The notes beneath the pieces are model-generated. The model was not told the origin of the DNA. It saw nothing but the letters and a program-made list of their open reading frames with translations, and did not search any database. This document shows, piece after piece, positions 1 to 12,644 of a DNA stretch of 64,000 bases (position 1 is its first letter; every line of letters starts with the position of its first letter). The stretch covers positions 22,828,802 through 22,892,801 of the forward strand of contig LS997562.1 in NCBI GenBank assembly GCA_000469685.2. Reading direction: 5' to 3'. Source of the stretch: Haemonchus contortus. Its lineage: Eukaryota > Nematoda > Chromadorea > Rhabditida > Trichostrongylidae. Position numbers and translations under genes: made by a program.

Positions 1-3000
1 GGGAAAATGGCTGCAATAAATTCTACATCACCAATGAAAGAAACATGCAAAGAAGGAATCCTTGAGAGAAAAAGAATTTTTCTCACGTCACCAATTGCAA
101 ATACGTGGACGAGTTTTCAGGAACCGTTCAAAGCCCACCTTCAAGCTTATTTGGGCAATTCTCTGGATTTCGTCTTCCTCCAGAATACATGTCCGCCTGT
201 CGGAGAGCTTCATTGAAAAAGCTCGCTGCTTCTTTCATTTGAGCCATAGAATTTTCCGGGGGTAGCGAGCAGTCATGACTTGGCTTTTTGTTCGTATGAT
301 TGATTTCCAACAGATATAAAAACTACTGAGAAGCTTCAAAAGTACAACCTCATGGCCAGCTACAAGGAGCAAGATGTAAGTCAGTTGTAAAATGTAGGAG
401 TTTTCGGAGAGTAAAGTCTAGCGGCTAAAAATGTTGCAGAGTGCAGGTATACCGTAGTTTTGAATCCCATCTAGGAGGATCTGGAGTTTCATCAGAATAT
501 GATTGTTTTGATGGTGTTCAACAGATCATGGAAAGTTGAGAAATCAGTTCATTCCAATGCCATTGCATTTTCATAGGAATGCTGAGTGTATGGCGCATTC
601 TTCACCTCTACTTGTGTACTGGCGTCTTTGGAAGTTATAGGAGGATACTATCTTTTGAAATAGGAACATACAAGACCAGACCCACATTTATTTACGATGA
701 CTACACTTCCGACTACTTGGCAATTGTTTGCTAGTGCCATAATCCTATGCCGAATAGGGTCAGCGACGGATCTGCACAGGTGGGAGGGATGACGGCACGA
801 TTAGACTTGTTGGAAAGGTCAAATTCAATCATCTAATTCGAAGGTTCTGTCAGGCAAGACCCAGTTATTACGCAGGGATCCCGCTCATTCTAGGGATAGC
901 AATAATTGCTAGCAATTAGTTCCCAGAAAAATCTACGGGTTCTCAAAAGCTATTATGTCAAATCAACAGAAAAACTGAGAAATATGGCGGAGAAAGAAAT
1001 GGAAGTTAGATTCCGGACTGGTTACAAATTCAATCGAAAAAGTTGCTGGAGGAGTTTTGTGCAAGTAGACCTAAACCTAAGCAAACATCAGTCGGGTCGA
1101 GTGGCGCATCCTGAGATGGGACATCTATCACTGTTTGAAACAGCTTAGAAATTCCTCTTGTCCTCTGTACGCTGGTCCATTTGCTCAGAGCTCCTCGACC
1201 CAACGTTCGTTCAGCAACTTGCCTTTGAAAGGAACCTCCTTTCAGAACAATGAACAAACGCATGGCGCATTCCAAGAAAGGAGCTTGAAGTAGGTTTGAC
1301 GGCATCTGCGCTTCATATCCCAAAGGAATTCAACCAAATCAAACCAGGGTATCCTTGAACATCTATTACCATCCGTTTTTGCGCAATCCCAATGGCAATG
1401 TTAACGATTGCATCAATGTGGGCGCCGCGGCGAAACCACTCGGGACCAACCGGTTCACCCACATGTCTACCCGGGAGAACCAGTTCGTTCGAAAAGCCCA
1501 TAATGGCGGCTTGAGGAAATGTGGGACACAAAACTGCAGTTCGCAACGCGTAATGACTTGATCGCGAAGGGCAAAAGTAAACACATCACGACGACGAAAA
1601 CTCGTCCTGATCGGGTACTTTGCGCTCAAGTGGAGGTGAGAGTGCGGGGTAAGCATGGGTAGACTTTTCAAGGTTTAATGGTATTAATGAGAAGTTGAAT
1701 GCTCAAAAACAAACTCTATCATCTTCAAGTTCTTCATGGCTGGTTCGTTGGGGCAGAATCCGGAAGCCATTTAGGGAATTAGAATCGACTTCCTACGAAT
1801 TGCAGGCTGGCTGCGCTTTGATGGCAGCATCATAAGGCAGAAACGACATCGTGCGTGCTCCGCAAACATCAATTTTATGGGATGGCTTTATACACGCCAT
1901 AGGCTGCTCCCAGTCCCAGAATCGTAGAGGGAACTGCCCGAGAAGGAGTTGGGGAAGGGAGAACATAGCTGCATCCATCAGTGGGAGTGGAAATACCCGA
2001 GGAAAAACCGAAGCGTCGAGTGAGGTGTTGAAAGAAAAGGTTTCAGGCATTTATAACTTCATCACCCGTAGTTTTTATTGGCACCTCAGGAATTTGGTTG
2101 TAATAGCAAGCGGATGATGAGTGGACGAGGGTTGAGGTCAGGCGGGAGGGACACTCTGCTGCAACCAGCAGCGGCAAAGGCGTTCGGCCTGCTTAACCCT
2201 CCTCGGCCTCATGCAAGTGTAGCTGGCTCTTGTTCAGTTGGCAAATAAACAAATGCAGAACAAGTGGTTAGATCGGTTGCACGATGAGCCACGTAGATAA
2301 TTTCTTTTCAGTTCTATCAGAAAAGCCGGCTCTCACTGGAATTGTAGAGGGAAGGGCTAAGGAAGGAATTGGGGAAGGGACACCTCAACAGTATCCAACA
2401 ATGAGGGCAGGAGTACCACCTAATCTATGCAGACTTTGTCTGGTTGGGATGGCTTACTCTTTTTGGAGATGTTACCCTCCCAAACATCACTCAGCCGATA
2501 CCGGAAATGAAAGTCCCAATGGCTCTGAAAGGGAATGATTCACAGCCCATGAAAGGAACTGTGCCCGTTCTATCACATCAGCATGGGGATCGAAAAAACA
2601 ATGCAATTAACAGGTTCTTCTCAAACGGGGCTATCAATCGACCAAGGATTTCATGGTCAAATTTAGGAAGGAAGAATTAGGTCGAGTTCATGGGATAAAG
2701 GATATCAGTACTCCACAGGGAGCAAGAGGCTGTGAAAGTTCTGTGCAGGAGATAAAAAAGGATCCAAAGCATCCAAGTTACTACGAATTCCACGTGATGG
2801 CTTTGAGAAATCGAATTTTCTGAGAAAAAAAGGTGAGGAATCGGAAGAGGCTTTCAAATTGATCGGGAAATAATGGATAATAAAATGAGCATATAGCAAA
2901 ACTTAGTATAAAAAGTGAGCAAAACCAAGGCCAAACTTCTTGAAAATGATGTCCTAAACATCATTACTAAATAGAATGTTTACCGAAAATTATGAACTCA

Positions 3001-3940
3001 TTTTTTTCAAAAATACCGAAAAACGGAATGAAAACGAAAAAAATCCAATTTAATCTTGAAAAAAAAACGTACTTCCGGGTTGGCAGTGATACTGGCGATG
3101 AATACTTTCAGTGGTGCCATGTCAGATGGAATATTTGATAGTAATAGATTTGTTATAAACTCAGATCTGGAACGATTTGTGATTGTAGTTTATTGAAGAT
3201 GAAGCTTTTCGGCCCCCGACAGCGGCCCCGAAATCAATGGCAATGCAGGCGGTCGGATGGGCGGGGTCAAGATGTACGGGTGGTTGACAGCGCGAGCAGA
3301 ACAGAGGAGGAGCGGCAACCACCGCACACACACCCGGACATCGCCCCTACACATATCCTCCCATAAATTTAATCTACATGACGAAAAACCGAAAAAAACA
3401 AAGGCAAAAAAAACTTTGGAACAAAAACGAGGTGAAATTTAGACGAAATATAAGGGAAGTGCTAAAGGATATGGGAAGGTTCTCGAATTAGTTCTGATCA
3501 GGGCTGTGGGAAGGACAAAAATTCCCAAGTGTCCTCTATTAAATGTCGATCCTTCCCTTGCTACAACTTTGTTTTCAAAAAGGAGGCCCCTCCGCCTCTG
3601 ACTAGGAGTAGCTCTTGAACGCCTTCATGAATGAAGGTTCAGTGGAGGAAGGTGCTGCAACCAGACACCGCATCAGCGGGACACATCCAATCCCCGCCAA
3701 CCATATCCCCATTCATCCAAGGCAAACAGCAAAGCCATACTTGTTAACGAGTGCATAGCAGCGAAAGACCTTTCTGAGGGTTGATGCTTTTTTTAACGAC
3801 CTCAAAGATTCAGAGGCTCCCAAGAAAGTCAGAAGCGTGGCGTATCTCTTATTGAAGAGTTCTGGTCTACGCTCGACACGGATGAGAAAGTGGCATTCAG
3901 TGTGGAGATGACACTCGAAGCTAAACAAGGTGATCTTTTT
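1..3940. other. no gene recognised
   Basis: Open frames here are at most about 100 codons, overlap on both strands and carry no domain, signal peptide or splice-linked partner that I can recognise. I see no tRNA or rRNA fold. A purine-rich motif around 1925-1960 recurs loosely at 2345-2385, but too weakly to call a repeat. The stretch is probably intergenic or intronic. Confidence 0.5.
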
Positions 3941-3944
3941 GGAC

Positions 3945-4035
3945 CTCGGATGGTGCAATGGAACAACAAAAGTTCACAGGCGCATGGTGTCGGGTTCGAG
4001 TCTCGCCCGCACCAGCTTCGGCTGGTCACTCTTCA
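3945..4035 (+). repeat. tRNA-like SINE head fragment
   Basis: The segment holds a pol III B-box-like motif (GGGTTCGAGTC) next to GGCGCATGGT, the arrangement seen in the better SINE copies at 12.5, 25.6, 28.6 and 34.2 kb. The conserved 3' body of the family is not visible, so this is a fragment or chance similarity. Confidence 0.3.
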
Positions 4036-4040
4036 TGGAT

Positions 4041-5215
4041 TTCCTCCAAATTTAGTGGATATTTTCGGTATCCGAACCTCGGTTTGAAGGTGAAACTTGA
4101 GATTCTACAGGGCTGAAGTGAAGGTTCCTCTGGCCACCCAAAAAACTGAGGTTTCGCCGGTTAGTTTCGTTTAAAATGAAAAAGCCAGTCTGAGTGTCAC
4201 TCAGCTACGATTCGAGTGCAGTAGTGACACGCTCGTAAATGACAAGTGAACGGGCTAGCCCAAACTCAGAACTGGTCAGGGCGACCTTCAGAAAGTTTGA
4301 AATTTCGAATGACATCACAGAAAAACCCTCAAAACCTTCAAACATGGCCACGTCCCCAAATTCTGTTGCTGTACAAAATTTCGACGGAGTGGTAGAGTGT
4401 CAGATGGGTAGGATAGAAGGTGGAGAATGAGGTGGGCAGTCAATCAAGCGAATCTCCATCAGCCTTCGAGAGCGTAATCAGTCCCAGGACAACTGAGGTA
4501 CCGAAAAAAGTACGTGTAAACTTTCCTGTACTATAAAAATACTTTTTAGGGCATATTTCGTTCATCATGGGAACTTTCGTTTCATTCTGAGGCAAGAACG
4601 CCCATTCAGGCGATTCTGATGATGAATGAAACCTGCCCTAAATAGTGCAGATGTTACTTGTGGAGGACCTTCTTCGTAAATGGGGACAAGGGCATTTCAG
4701 AGAGTACAAGAAGATTACGGGCATTGCTCAAAGTAAACAGAAGCCCCCTTCTCAATTACAAGTCCATGTAGGGCATCTCTGAAATGGGATCTGTTCCACA
4801 CATAGAAGTTCCAGGTCTCCCAGACCACTTCTTCGTCCCATACCGATCACAATTTAAGCCTCTGAGACTCACAAGAAATGACTAGAAAGGGCAAGAGCAA
4901 TGAATATGCAAGTAGACAAAAAATCGCTACTTCGAACGGCCTGACTACTTAATATGGACGAATCTTACCCATCGGAATTACCGTAATTCACTTTTTCGCT
5001 ACTCACGGAGCTAACCATTACTAGGTTACCATCAAATCCCCGGTTCCGCTGGGAGGCAGCGATTTATCAGAGTGAACCGGCTTTGAGTAAAGAAACCCAG
5101 TGATGTCATCTATTTATCTGTTTGACGAACCTTTGTTTCGAGTGATTCCGTGAATCGTTCCTGTTCATAATAGAGGCAGAGATAGAGCAGTGCCAAGTAA
5201 CTTCTATTAACTCTT
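4041..5215. other. no gene recognised
   Basis: Only short overlapping frames without domain signatures. Nothing recognisable on either strand. Confidence 0.45.
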
Positions 5216-5218
5216 ACA

Positions 5219-5415
5219 GCCGGAGGATCAGATCCTGAACCAAAATTTACCATTCCCGACCAAACGTTGCGCCTTCCCAGGGGGCAGAATCACTGGCTCG
5301 AACCTTGGCTGGCACCCGCCAATCATTGCATAGGCGCAATCCGCAATCAAATCAGTAACGATTCTGAATAGAAGTTGATTGTACGGGCGCATCCCGAGAG
5401 AAGGATTGACCAACT
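5219..5415 (+). repeat. diverged SINE copy (3' part)
   Basis: The tail ACGATTCTGAATAGAAGT, followed by GGGCGCATCCC and a GGATTGA motif, matches the conserved 3' body of the tRNA-derived SINE family at 25.7 and 28.8 kb. Upstream bases (CAATCATTGCATAG) match the family's 'tcattgtatag' block. The tRNA-like head is not clear. A 144-codon minus-strand open frame overlaps this copy and is not credible as a gene. Confidence 0.5.
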
Positions 5416-5429
5416 CTGAGCTGAACTTC

Positions 5430-7060
5430 GATCTTTACCCTCAACATGGACAACGCGAGGATGAGAAGCTACCATGACGCTCCTTCCAGTGTTAGGGGCA
5501 CAAGGAGGCGGAAGTGAGGGAAGGGGAAGAGGTGGAGAGGAAAAAAAGATCCCCAGGTAAGGGACCAGAGAAACCAAGGAGATGTGAACGTGATCTGGAA
5601 TGAAGGTCGAGCAGAACGGATTCACTGAGGTAGCAGTCATTTCCACGTCGGAGGCGCCCTCCCGTAGGGCAGTGAAGATCCCCCTTCGGATCCACCGTAA
5701 CGGCACAGCCTCTGGCAGCGTTGGAATCTCATTCACTTCAAATAAAATTTCTTTTGCCCCATAGATGGCTAATGGTCCCATAGCTGCCTCAGAAATGGAA
5801 TCAATGATGCAAGCCCCAGCTGGTCATGCGATTCTGGGGAAATGTGCCCTATACATATCCAATTGCTTGCACGATTCTCGATGGAAATCAAATAGTAGAC
5901 GAGGCCCAGGGGAATCGAACCGTCAGAGGCTGTGAGCATTCCCTTCCTCATGCTGTCAAATGCAGCGGATATGTGCAAGATGGTTATTCTAAGTGCAAAG
6001 CAAAACCATGGAGACATTGGCTGCAGATGCAGCGAGCCTGTCTTTTTCTCCTAAGTACACCGGGATTAACGTAATTTATGGATATCGATCGGAAGGCACA
6101 TAAAACTAGTCAAGATTCGACTCATTTCCAGCCGTTGCCCGGGAGCAGCCGTCAGAGGGCTCTGGAAGCCTACTTAAACAACGAATAGGAATATGTCGCC
6201 CCATCTCAAACGAAACGTTGTTCCCTAGAACCCTACGTCAGCATCTACAGATACCATCATTTGTCTTCACCTGCCCTTATGGACATCTATGGCCCTCTTC
6301 GATGAACTTTTGGAAAGGTCACCGGCTGAAAAATAAGAATTAGGTACAGATGACCTTTCCGTGGGCTGTTGACTTTAGGGGAAGGTAAGTAAAAATGCAA
6401 GTGGCTGACGGTGTGAAAACAGTCAAATGAATAACTCAATGCCTGCCCATTGTGAAAGGTGCTGAGTACGACGAGACACGTCATTTTTCAGAAATTCTTT
6501 TGTGAACGAACTAAGGCAGCTAGTTCTCTATTCAACGATTTCGAAAACGAAGCCTGGTCAGGCAGTACGAACGCTTCGCCAACGGTTCGAACCGACGCAG
6601 TGTTCAAGTTTCAAACTAAACCGATTGGGATTCATCTACTGCTTGGACAGCACAGAACAACTAAGCAGGCAGGCACGCTTCCGAAAGGTGAGGCATATGA
6701 GGTGGAGCTCGAAACGAAAATTTTGGCATTATGTGGCTCATAGAAGGGAGAAAACCAAAAGACACAGCCTAGAATCAACAAAAATAGGTCGAAATGAGAA
6801 ATGAGGTTCTCCTGTTAATTATAGGGTGGGTGCGAGGAGAACGTGAAATGGTAGATGTGTTTTTGTTGTTGTTGTCGACACCACATAAAAGGTGGCTACC
6901 GGTTTCTCCTCTCACATTGACTGCGATGCCAATCTTGCCCTCATGTCTTGTCGTAAGACCTCCTAGGTAGGTTCATATCGTCCCGTTGTTAGGGGTACGC
7001 CAGCCTCCGCTTAGCTGATATATCCGTTTGATCGTAGTTGTCACACAATTCCGTCGAGTC
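5430..7060. other. no gene recognised
   Basis: Short frames on both strands without recognisable domains. Overlapping 94- and 100-codon frames at 6459-6804 lie in different registers of the same bases, which argues against either being real. Confidence 0.45.
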
Positions 7061-7069
7061 AGCAGGCCT

Positions 7070-7275
7070 TTAGAGGTCGTTATCCGTCTAAGCCAACCAG
7101 GCCTTTCATCCTTTCGGGTTTGGTTGTTGGTACTAGACCCGTCTGCGAGGATGGAAGTACTGAATTCTACATTGGCTAACCACTGCGATTCATTGTATAG
7201 GAAACACATGCATTCAAAATGCCAAAAACGCCACGACGATTCTGAATGGAATTCGTATGCGGGGCTCGTACCAGA
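7070..7275 (+). repeat. SINE copy
   Basis: It contains the family blocks in order: 'taagccaaccaggcctttc', 'tttggttgttggtactaga', 'tcattgtatag', then CGACGATTCTGAATGGAAT and TGCGGGGC. These align with the copies at 25.6 and 28.6 kb. The pol III boxes at the 5' end are degraded. Confidence 0.6.
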
Positions 7276-7289
7276 ACTCTCTCGATTTA

Positions 7290-9267
7290 AGTGAAAACAT
7301 TATGAAATTTACTATTAGAAGAATTCAAAGACCGTTTGAGCACACAGTCAACAAACTCATGAGTCACACCGACTTTATGAGCGTTTTCTTAGTTTATTTG
7401 CGTTAAAGATGACACCTCGGTCATCGGGTCAGTTCCGTGTTTGTTTGGGAACTCGCAAAAACTTAAACCACCGTTCGACGGAAAAAGTAGTCTTGTACTG
7501 AATAAATGATGTGAATAAATCGCGCCTACTGCACTGACTCATTTGTGTACAAATTAGACCACAAATATGGTAGCTCTTCAGTATTTATGTAATTAAATAT
7601 TTTTTAGAAAATAAGTGCCAGCAATCTTCTTTAAGCCAAGGAAACTTCTTCAAAAAAATAAGGGTGGAATCACAAAATATTCATTCCATATACCATAAAT
7701 CTCCTCCAGGTTCTACAATTGATTCTTCTTCTTCTTTCCAACCTCAGTTCTCTCGGATAGTCCCGATAAGGATGTTTCCTACTGCATATAATCGACCAAA
7801 AGGGCCATTTGATAGGTTTCATGGGACGTTCATAGCTATCTTGGCATTCCCTTAAGAACATTGGACCTTGCAAGAGGTATATGTAATGGGAGGGGACTGA
7901 TTGTTGCTAATATAGAGAGGATAAGGTAATAAGTACCGATAATAGGAGATCAGTAGCAAGTACGACCAGTTACTCTTGGCACTCTCTTGGTAAACTAAGA
8001 AATATGATTGCTGAAGTGTTACTTAGAAAGAACGGAGATACTGAAAGTGGAAAGTGAATTGGCAAAAAGGGTATCCCTGCAAAATTCAAACGTCCTTCTG
8101 AAGCTGTATCTCCGTGCTCACCCTTCAACTCTATCAGTTTCGAATTGCTCAATGATCAGGTAACGGCATTATAGAAAAAGTGGAAAAGACTAAAAATATC
8201 AGAAGTAGGTGACAGAGAAGGTCGTGAAATAATACTTTCATAGCAGGTGAGTAGTATCAAGTACTATTAAGGGTAGTAATTGTTCACGTCGACGTCGGGG
8301 TGTTTCTCCAGACCGGAGATTGTTGATGCTGTTAAAAAGAGAGACAAAGAGAGGCGAGTGCCTCCAAACAATTGCCATTGTGTTATGATGCAGAAGCCTT
8401 TCGTAATTCTAACCTGTCCGATCACTTACGAAATTTCCAGAGGACTGTTCCTACTGTAGGTGCACCCGAATGACTCATTTGCGATCTATTATGGCTTCGC
8501 TTGAGGCGAGCAAGAACGGCAAGTGTTAGAAATTCCATCTGTTCAAGGAGGCCATGCGTCCCGTCCCATCACTCTGGTTTGTGTCATTGGTTCAGACACC
8601 CGGAATCCCGAGATACGAGCCTTGTCACGTATTAGCCTCCCACGGATACCAGAGAAGATAAAGACTTCAAGCTCTAAAAACGCATTCAAAAGCTGCCACA
8701 TAGGGTGTTCCGCTGGAAGTCAACGTACGCCTGCAAGGTACGAGCTTCTGGAAAGTCTCCGCTATTTGGGTGCTCAGTCGATTCAGTGTGTAAGACAACG
8801 TCATCCTTATCGGTATCCATCCGTACCCGCTCTGCCTTCATTACTCAGGAACACCCTTAATCTTACACTACCTCATTACCCAAGCTCAAAAATAGTAAGA
8901 CATGTACTACTCCTATATCAACTTTTCCTGCTTTGTTGGCTTTCTCCGAACCGAGTTATAGATGTTTTCATAAAGCATTGTATTTCTGGAGAACGCCCCG
9001 CCCATCGGGGGTGGGTCTCCCTAATTCGATCTCACTTACCAATGCATACCTCTAGCCACCTTTAAACCCCAATTTTGAGGCCGTCTTGTGACTGAATTTG
9101 AAATCATGGACCTCAGTCCAGCTCACTTCGATGCACGCCACGCCCACTGTGGGTGGGGCTTCGCCAAATTGATGTGTGCTTTATACTTCTCGGGATATGG
9201 CCCACCCATCCCACGCTTGACCCGCTCTCTCCAAGCAGACCTAAAGGAGCTAAGGAATTTCGTGACA
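7290..9267. other. no gene recognised; possible non-LTR element 3' end
   Basis: The 180-codon frame at 8523-9065 has no motif I can place and low-complexity Ser/Leu/Arg composition. The bases from about 9120 run into a (CAGA)n tail, which would suit the 3' end of a non-LTR retrotransposon or SINE, but no reverse transcriptase is visible. I treat the stretch as non-genic. Confidence 0.35.
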
Positions 9268-9329
9268 GACATACAGACAGTGCGACAGACATACAGACAG
9301 ACAGACAGACAGACAGACAGTAGGGTATA

Positions 9330-9373
<44 letters not shown>

Positions 9374-9375
9374 TA
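9268..9375. repeat. (CAGA)n / (TA)n microsatellite
   Basis: A CAGACA/CAGA tandem tract (about 9268-9321) passes directly into a TATATA tract (about 9326-9375). The Tc1-like element at 9378 starts right at its end, consistent with insertion at a TA. Confidence 0.9.
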
Positions 9376-9377
9376 TA

Positions 9378-10812
9378 CAGTACCGTTCAAAAAGAAATCA
9401 CCTTGAACCTTTTCTGCCATAACTCATCTTGAACTTAATCGTTTTACCCGGTTTTTTGACAGCACACTTATCAAACATTACCGACTCTCCTGCTATGCAG
9501 AATTGGCGGTAGCTCACTTCCGGCCAAGTGAGTGAATTTTTTTTTCATAAAACTTGCGAAAGGAGCATGTTGTCTAGGTAAGATTCATTATGTTTTTCGA
9601 GTCTAGAAATATTGGTGATCCTTCTGATCTGTCAGCTAATCGCTCCCTGTGAAGAAACAAAACTTTGGCTGTCGCTTTCTGAGCTTGGAGCAGCTCTCCG
9701 CCATTGCCAGGGGCATTAAGCAGGAACTGACCCATGCTCAACATCCAAGGCTGTTTGCTGTACCAATGTCTACGATTACGAAGGCTATCAAAGGTATTGA
9801 GTCTCACATAGACCAAATTAAGCGAGCCAGCTCGGTTAGGTTACGGGTTGCCGCTTCTGAGGACGATAGAAAGATCATTTGTGCATCGGCTCAAGATCCC
9901 AGACGAGCATCTTCCGATATAATGGCCGAAATATTGACGACGGCGACGTCGTTACCATCTAGAGGTACCATCAACAGACGCCTATGGGTTGCTGGAATGT
10001 ATGGAGGAAGTCTTGTCAGAAGGTATCTGGATCTCTGAAAAAACAGTCGAGCTCGACTTTAATGGGCGCGTTAGCACCTTCACTGGATCTTCGACCAATG
10101 ACGCGAAGTCATCTATAGCGACTAGTCGAAGATTGTTTTGCTTGGTTCACTCGAGTTTCGTCCATAGACGACCTTTTAAAACACAAGTTCCGACCCCAAG
10201 TACCATTTGCCAACTGTTAGGTATGGTGCCGGCTCAGTATTGGTTTGGGGATGGTCTGCGAGTCTAAGCATGGGGTCCATTAACCATATTCTCACCACTG
10301 CGGCCTATCAGATGTACGTAGACATTTTGGAGAAAACCACGCTACCTTTCTCCCATCGTGTGCACGGAAGAAAATTTAATGCCAGCGAGATAACGACCCC
10401 AGAAACAAATCTAGAAGGGGCGCGCGAGTGGTTGACTCATCGGATGTTCGATGCCTTGACTCACCTAGCCAGTCCCCTGACCTGAACATTAGTGGACCCT
10501 CGTGGTCAGAACTCAAGAAAAGGATAGCCGATAAAACAGTCATAAATGCTGCTCAGAAATTTGGCCTATTTGAAGAGGAATGGAAAGGAATCGAAGTGCC
10601 TGATCGACAAGTTGGTCGAACCAATGCCCCGCAGATACCAAGCCATCATCGATGCCAACGGCTTCACTACAAAGTATAAGACTAGTAGTTAATTAAGATT
10701 TAATTTCATGATGATAGCGTTCAAGTCAAGTGATTCAAATTAAATTAATAAAACTGGTGTTATTTTGTCCTGTTCAGAAAAAATGTGAAAAGTGGCCTTT
10801 TGAACGAAATAA
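9378..10812 (+). mobile_element. Tc1-like DNA transposon, decayed
   Basis: The left end reads CAGTACCGTTCAAAAAG just after a TA. The right end carries the inverse core CTTTTGAACG at about 10797-10806, so short degraded terminal inverted repeats can be traced. The length of about 1.4 kb suits Tc1-like elements. The interior encodes pieces of a DDE transposase in several registers. The right limit is uncertain by tens of bases. Confidence 0.65.
9649..10679 (+). pseudogene. Tc1-like transposase remnant
   Basis: Frame 1 (9649-10038) gives an N-terminal helix-turn-helix-like part beginning with LSAIARGIKQEL and a later RRASSDIMAEI segment. After a shift, the frame from 10207 reads YGAGSVLVWGW and MYVDILE, the middle of a Tc1 DDE domain. 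A further shift at 10428 gives PSQSPDLN followed by WSELKKRI, the usual motif near the last catalytic residue. At least two frameshifts and lost catalytic context make it non-functional. Other readings of the family (pogo, mariner) fit less well. Confidence 0.75.
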
Positions 10813-11785
10813 AAAGGCGTTTTGTGAGTTCTGTGATGAGTAATTGAGATTGGCTTAATCCACAGTGGCTCAAGCTCCATGTCCAATTAGCAGTCTATCC
10901 TACTGGATCTCATGTCGTAGTGGGCACAGTTGTTTGTGCCGGCCAAATCATTCCTTAAGAATTCTTCAGCGGTTTTCGGGATTCTGATCGTCAAGGTATC
11001 TATAACTGTAAGAGGCTCTAGAAAAAGCGACCCGAAAAAAAGCAACGGATTGAAGTAATCTCTGGCTAACGAAGAAGTACGTAACTGGCTGCCCTATGCA
11101 ATTCATTGTGACAGCCCCGAAATATACGACTTCCATTCGAATCACCAGAGATTCCCGGTATCTGGGCTGAAAAATGGCTTCCTTTCAAAACCGGATATTC
11201 CGGCAGAAAAATGGATTCTTTTGGGTCGTATATATATAACCACCCCTTCATTCAGCTGAGAGCAATTTATCAAGTAAAGTGGAGTGGCGGGCTTGAATGG
11301 TTGGAGGAATGCAAATCTCAGGAAGGAATGGTCCCCTTCAGCTCATTTCGATAGGCTTCATGACAGTGAGAAACGGTGGAAATCTTTTGGTCCTTAAAAA
11401 AAGTTTGTACACAGCTTTAAAATCAACGGAACGTATTCTGCATCATCAAGACAAGCAAGTTCTATATTAGAAAGGAATATCTCTCTGTAGTGGTTCTTTG
11501 TATCAGTTTGGAGACGGTTTTTGAATAGATTCAGTATCTCAGAATCGAGGAGATTGTGCAAAGTGACTGAAGGACAACTCTTGAAGAAGCTTCTACACTA
11601 GTCCAATAATCGAATATCTTACAAAATTTCTAGATACATGCGGCTTTTGTCTGTGAAGTCAAATGCGTGGCTTATCACTTCCACGAGATTGATTAATGCC
11701 AAAAACATTATCCTTTGTTCTTTATGGACTTCTACTGAGCCTTTAAGAATGTTCAGATACTCGTCTGCTGAGTGAAGAACGCGAT
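10813..11785. other. no gene recognised
   Basis: AT-rich sequence with only short frames and no repeat match that I could find. Confidence 0.45.
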
Positions 11786-11789
11786 TCGT

Positions 11790-11905
11790 ATACGAACTGA
11801 GTCATTCAAAGCCTTTGAATAAAATGATTACGCATCGAATCACCACCGCGATTTTGAATAGAAGTCGAACGCCTGACGTATTCCAATCAAAGAATCTGAT
11901 TAACG
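11790..11905 (+). repeat. SINE 3' fragment
   Basis: ACCGCGATTTTGAATAGAAG followed by a GATTAACG motif matches the 3' body of the tRNA-derived SINE family. No head is seen. Confidence 0.45.
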
Positions 11906-12469
11906 TCACTTCCTTGAGCGATTCCTACGTGATTGTGGAAAGAAAGTGAGTCATCCTAATCCATGTCATCGTCATTGAAATACTGTGACTGGCAGTGGAT
12001 AAAGTAAAAGCTAGGGATCAGTCATTGGCAACAGAGCTCGATGCATACTGAAGCGGAGCCTAGCCTAGTATTATTTTGGTAATAATCCTCAAGTTTATAT
12101 GAACCTGTATGAACCACCGCTTCAAATCTTTTATCAGAAAAGGGGTTTGCCAATCATATCGGAGGTGTAAATAAAGCACTTCTACCTTCTCTTGATGAAT
12201 AAGTTGTCCAGTAATTTCAGAAGCTTTGCCAACCTAGTGATTTTAGACTGGGTGGGACCAAATGCTCGGATGTACCAGTACCGTCCATTGGGATTCTCTC
12301 AGCTCAACAGAAGCCCAATAAAGAGTTGTGATTAGCTACGACACGATGGGCTGGGATAAGGTTACAGTCGTGCCAGGCTAGAACAGCAAGTGGGATTACC
12401 CCTTTCCAGAATTTCTAGTAATATGAATTGGCGATTACACTGCCAAAGGTCCGCATCCTTCAGCATTAC

Positions 12470-12640
12470 CTCGACCAAAAGTGGGCAGAGGTGTTGTAGT
12501 GACAAGTGGCACACTATCTCACAAGCGTGGTCACGGGTTCGAATCCCGGATCGATATCCACCCAGGCCGACCAAACCTTCCGTCCCGACGGAGTCGAATA
12601 TTTCGTGCAACACTCGTGTGAAATTTGGGCTCGGCCCATT
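12470..12640 (+). repeat. SINE copy with pol III boxes
   Basis: A-box-like GTAGTGACAAGTGG is followed by GCGTGGTCACGGGTTCGAATCCC, whose GGTTCGAATCC core is a consensus pol III B box. It continues into 'caggccgaccaaaccttcc', the family's next block. The 3' body has diverged. The short frames at 12362-12742 are shadows of this repeat. Confidence 0.65.
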
Positions 12641-12644
12641 CCCA

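Noticed and set aside
5347..5781. 144-codon minus-strand ORF
   Set aside because: It overlaps a SINE fragment and has low-complexity Ser/Pro/Leu composition, no domain and no splice partner.
8523..9065. 180-codon plus-strand ORF
   Set aside because: No recognisable motif, basic and Ser/Leu-rich, next to repeat-tail sequence. Length alone is weak evidence in this genome.
9088..9432. ORF with Arg-Gln-Thr-Asp and Ile-Tyr repeats
   Set aside because: It is simply translation of the CAGA and TA microsatellites.
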